Source: Desulfobacterales bacterium
GTDB taxonomy: Bacteria; Desulfobacterota; Desulfobacteria; Desulfobacterales; UBA11574
NCBI GenBank assembly: GCA_030601485.1
Contig: JAUVTO010000064.1
Span: forward strand, 1-9,164
Direction: 5' to 3'
Length of the DNA stretch: 9,164 nucleotides
The stretch's first letter is position 1, and each line of letters starts with the position of its first letter. Position numbers and translations under genes: made by a program. This document shows, piece by piece, positions 6,565 to 9,164 of this stretch. The notes under the pieces were generated by a model. That model made no database searches. It worked only from the letters and a program-made list of their open reading frames with translations, and had not been told where the DNA came from.

Positions 6565-7338
6565 ATGATCAAAATCATTACCCAAATTTATGAAGTGCAG
6601 ACACCTTCCGAGGCTGAAAATCTGATATCGCTCGGGGTGGATTATATCGGAAGTGTTATTGTTTCCCAAGAGTTATGGAAAGTTCCTTTGATAAGGGATA
6701 CAATTGATATGGCTGATCGTTCGGACGCCCGGAGCAGCTTGATACCGCTGTTCAGCGACCCCCATGCGATACTCCTTGCACTCGATTATTATAAACCCGA
6801 CATTGTCCATTTTTGTGAGGCATTAACATTTCAAAATGATGGTTCTGGAACATATAAGGAATTTTTATTTTTACAGGAAAATATTAAAAAAAGGTTCCCC
6901 GAGATCAAAATTATGCGATCGATTCCAATACCGCAAACCGGGATGACGGACCCTATGGACCCTATTGAACTGGCAAGGCTGTTCGAGCCGGTAAGCGATT
7001 ATTTTTTAACAGATACCTTGATTGTAGAAAAATCCGGATCTCTTTTTGAACATCAGCCGGTCAAGGGTTTTGTGGGAATAACCGGCCGGACATGCGATTG
7101 GGATGTGGCTGCAAAGCTGGTTAAGTCAAGCCGTATTCCTGTAATATTGGCTGGGGGGATTACGCCCGACAATGTGTTTGATGGTCTTATGCATGTTCGT
7201 CCGGCAGGGGTTGACAGTTGTACCGGGACCAATGCTGTGGATTCGGAAGGAGATTCAATAAGATTTAAGAAGGACTTTGACAAAGTAAAACGATTTATAG
7301 ATGAGGTGCGCAGGGCAGAAAGGGCTATTGGACACTAA
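6565..7338 (+). CDS. TrpF-like (phosphoribosylanthranilate isomerase fold) protein lacking the catalytic cysteine
   Basis: A 257-residue TIM-barrel protein clearly related to phosphoribosylanthranilate isomerase. The C-terminal half keeps family motifs: TD150T after YFL, GITGRTCDW (171-179, resembling GGTGxTFDW), LAGGITPDN (195-203) and VDSCTG (216-221). The N-terminus reads MIKIITQIYE where true TrpF has KICGIT, so the catalytic general-base cysteine is absent; the usual QLHG motif is replaced by HFCE. The D150 position fits the general-acid aspartate. It is also about 50 residues longer than typical TrpF, with extra sequence around 80-140. No other trp gene is nearby. It probably acts on another sugar-phosphate ligand or is non-catalytic; function is unknown. 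The ATG at 6565 directly follows an in-frame stop (6562-6564) and lacks a clear Shine-Dalgarno. lpxK follows 16 nt after its stop. Confidence 0.8.
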   Translation: MIKIITQIYEVQTPSEAENLISLGVDYIGSVIVSQELWKVPLIRDTIDMADRSDARSSLIPLFSDPHAILLALDYYKPDIVHFCEALTFQNDGSGTYKEFLFLQENIKKRFPEIKIMRSIPIPQTGMTDPMDPIELARLFEPVSDYFLTDTLIVEKSGSLFEHQPVKGFVGITGRTCDWDVAAKLVKSSRIPVILAGGITPDNVFDGLMHVRPAGVDSCTGTNAVDSEGDSIRFKKDFDKVKRFIDEVRRAERAIGH

Positions 7339-7354
7339 CTTGGATAGAGACAAA

Positions 7355-8515
7355 ATGACGGCGATTCCAGAAAATGTTAAGAGAAAGATCCAAACGATTA
7401 TGACGGATAAAGGAGAAAGTAGATCCTTATTCCTCAAAGCCTTTCTTTTTGCAATATCAATTTGTTATGGCGTATTGGTTCAACTGAGGGAAATTTTATA
7501 CAAAAAAGGTCTTTTGCAGTCAAAACGACTTTCCTGCCCGGTTATTTCCATCGGTAATATTACGGTTGGCGGGTCAGGGAAAACACCCATGACGATTTAT
7601 GTTGCGGAGTTCATACAACATCTCGGGTATGGTGTTGCAATTATTAGCAGGGGTTATAAAGGCCAAGCAGAGAAGATCGGTGGCGTAGTATGTGACGGAC
7701 GTATAATTTGTATGGGGCCGGATAAAGCAGGTGATGAGCCATTTATGGTCGCTAAGAGACTAAAAACGGTTCCTGTTATTGTTGGGCAAAACCGTTTTAA
7801 AGCCGGTAGATTGGCGATACAGGAATTTAAACCGGATGTTTTACTGCTTGATGATGGATTTCAACATTTAAAGCTCGATCGAGATTTAGACCTGGTTCTT
7901 TTAGACAGTAAAGAGCCGTTTGGAAATACCTATCTTTTTCCCAGAGGCACCTTAAGGGAAACAGCTTCTGCATTGTTGCGCGGAGATGCTGTAATTTTAA
8001 CCCGATCGGATGTGGGAAAGCCGGCGGCTTTAGACCAAATAAAAAGGGTTGTTCCAAAAAAGCCGATTTTTCATTCATTTCATACCCCGTATATTTATAA
8101 AATTGTTACGGGAAACAGCGCGCAATCGCGAGACAGGCTAACTATTTCATCCAAGTACGATTTTGATATCTTTAAAAATAAGAGAGTCGTTGCTTTTTCC
8201 GGGATAGCAAGCAATGATGATTTTCGCCGAACAATTGAGCGTTTCAAATGTAAATTAGAAAATTTTTCAGGATTCCCGGACCATCATCCGTATTCAAATA
8301 GAGAACTTGATGGAATTGTGAAGTCAGCAATGGATCTATCGGCTGAATTTATTTTGACCACAGAAAAAGATTATGTCCGGATTGCAGATAAAATAAAATG
8401 GCCTATCCACTTGGTTATTATCGGGGTAGAGATTTCCTTTGGAATAAACGATATTGCTTTTAAATCCTTCATTAAAAGCCGCCTTCAAGGACTTATAAAG
8501 AGAAATAGGAATTAA
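7355..8515 (+). CDS. lpxK: tetraacyldisaccharide 4'-kinase (lipid A biosynthesis)
   Basis: LpxK phosphorylates the 4' position of the lipid A tetraacyldisaccharide 1-phosphate to give lipid IVA, at the cytoplasmic face of the inner membrane. The 386-residue protein has an N-terminal hydrophobic helix (about 25-44) for membrane association, then VISIGNITVGGSGKTP with the P-loop (67-78), ISRGYKG, DDGFQH (166-171) containing the catalytic aspartate region, RGTLRE, and PDHHPY with H310/H311 corresponding to the conserved histidine motif. All essential motifs are intact. The ATG at 7355 gives a 16-nt gap from the upstream TrpF-like gene; an in-frame ATG at 7301 would overlap that gene by 38 nt, and one at 7400 would shorten the N-terminus. 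None has a strong Shine-Dalgarno, so the start is uncertain. It is probably translated from the TrpF-like transcript. Confidence 0.95.
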   Translation: MTAIPENVKRKIQTIMTDKGESRSLFLKAFLFAISICYGVLVQLREILYKKGLLQSKRLSCPVISIGNITVGGSGKTPMTIYVAEFIQHLGYGVAIISRGYKGQAEKIGGVVCDGRIICMGPDKAGDEPFMVAKRLKTVPVIVGQNRFKAGRLAIQEFKPDVLLLDDGFQHLKLDRDLDLVLLDSKEPFGNTYLFPRGTLRETASALLRGDAVILTRSDVGKPAALDQIKRVVPKKPIFHSFHTPYIYKIVTGNSAQSRDRLTISSKYDFDIFKNKRVVAFSGIASNDDFRRTIERFKCKLENFSGFPDHHPYSNRELDGIVKSAMDLSAEFILTTEKDYVRIADKIKWPIHLVIIGVEISFGINDIAFKSFIKSRLQGLIKRNRN

Positions 8516-8559
8516 TATAACATGGTGAGCATGTGATGTAATATCTATGGCTGTTCGTG

Positions 8560-8590
8560 GCATATTTAAGTATGCGGAGTGCCGGAGTGT
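8560..8590. repeat. short hairpin and 8-nt tandem repeat between convergent genes
   Basis: The 88-nt gap between lpxK and the heptosyltransferase contains GCATA (8560-8564) complementary to TATGC (8571-8575), then two tandem copies of CGGAGTGC/T (8575-8582 and 8583-8590). A second weak hairpin ACATG/CATGT (8520-8524 with 8530-8534) lies just after lpxK. No clear T-run follows on either strand, so terminator status is unproven. Confidence 0.35.
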
Positions 8591-8603
8591 TGGGTAAGAA
8601 AAG

Positions 8604-9164
8604 TTAAAAGAATCTTTTTGTCTTAAGTGCGAGAGAAAGTTTTTCCTGAACCGATTCGACGCTGATACGTTGCATACATAACCTGTCCAAGTCAGGACAT
8701 TTCTTTTTATAACAGGAAACACAGCTTACCCCGGATTGAACAACAAGGTGTTCACATTTATAGGGTGATGCCCGTCTCGGAGATGTTGGACCAAAAAGAG
8801 ACACATAGGGAGTTCCCACCGCTGCTGCCAGGTGACCCGGCCCCGAATCCGGTCCCACACCGGTCACAGCGGCCTTAAGCACGGCCACAAGCTCAAGAAT
8901 CGACGTTTTTCCCACAAGATTGATTAACTCCTGTGAGCCAACTTTTTGGCACAGTTTTGTTGCAGATGATACTTGTGAGCCGTCACCAAGCAGCACAACC
9001 GCCCCTTTCATTGAAGAAAGAATATTTTTTGTCAGTTGATAGTACCTTTCAAAGAACCAGTCTTTGGATTCCCAGGATGATCCCATTACCACTGCGATAA
9101 AGGGTTTACTTATTTTAGCTACCATATCCGGTAGATTAAATTTTTCATCAAGGCAGGAAAAACC
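8604..9164 (-). CDS. LPS heptosyltransferase family (GT9), C-terminal part, cut by window edge
   Basis: The frame is open to the right edge, so 186 residues of the C-terminal half are visible; GT9 proteins are about 340-350 residues. This GT-B glycosyltransferase family transfers ADP-heptose to the LPS inner core at the cytoplasmic side of the inner membrane. Visible evidence is the second Rossmann domain beginning with IAVVMGSSWESKDWF, the donor-binding signature GPDSGPGHLAAA (around 8819-8854), then VSLFGPTSP, and a cysteine-rich tail C-x2-C-x4-C-x6-C (8676-8723) typical of WaaF-like members. An internal ATG at 9125 is not the start: upstream codons continue in frame with plausible sequence and the N-terminal domain is missing. 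Whether it is heptosyltransferase I, II or another GT9 cannot be settled. It is convergent with lpxK. Confidence 0.88.
   Translation of the reverse strand, partial: GFSCLDEKFNLPDMVAKISKPFIAVVMGSSWESKDWFFERYYQLTKNILSSMKGAVVLLGDGSQVSSATKLCQKVGSQELINLVGKTSILELVAVLKAAVTGVGPDSGPGHLAAAVGTPYVSLFGPTSPRRASPYKCEHLVVQSGVSCVSCYKKKCPDLDRLCMQRISVESVQEKLSLALKTKRFF

Noticed and set aside
8336..8722. 128-residue minus-strand open frame across the lpxK 3' end and the heptosyltransferase tail
   Set aside because: It overlaps two supported genes in other frames and shows no domain.

Overview
The window suggests a Gram-negative bacterium, most likely of the Desulfobacterota (sulfate-reducer-like, perhaps Desulfobacterales). 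lpxK and a heptosyltransferase require an LPS outer membrane. The moderate GC content and the mix of an archaeal/thermophile-type adenosine-specific kinase, a LarB protein and a 26-nt intergenic repeat fit that group. This taxonomic call is inference and rests on no database search.

Layout. (1) 100-2121, plus strand: a 23S rRNA m5U methyltransferase with an intact Fe-S cluster motif (rlmD-like), then a separately initiated adenosine-specific-kinase family protein. (2) 2129-2239: an inverted repeat built from a 26-nt unit, lying between convergent genes. (3) 2245-3905, minus strand: larB (nickel-pincer cofactor synthesis) and, downstream of it, an Icc-like metallophosphoesterase. They are separated by a roughly 200-bp palindromic, gene-less element (2941-3141) that looks like a small non-autonomous mobile element. 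(4) 4099-6399, minus strand: guaA (GMP synthase) followed 6 nt later by a membrane-anchored coiled-coil protein of unknown function. A good sigma70-type promoter precedes guaA. (5) 6565-8515, plus strand, divergent from guaA: a TrpF-fold protein lacking the catalytic cysteine, then lpxK 16 nt downstream. (6) 8604 to the right edge, minus strand: the C-terminal half of a GT9 heptosyltransferase, convergent with lpxK.

The genes are mostly housekeeping: rRNA modification, GMP synthesis and lipid A/LPS core. lpxK and the heptosyltransferase belong to the same envelope pathway but are transcribed toward each other. I see no phage, CRISPR, toxin-antitoxin or defence system. The observations most worth following are the degenerate TrpF paralogue coupled to lpxK, the two intergenic repeat structures, the guaA-linked membrane coiled-coil gene, and larB without other lar genes.
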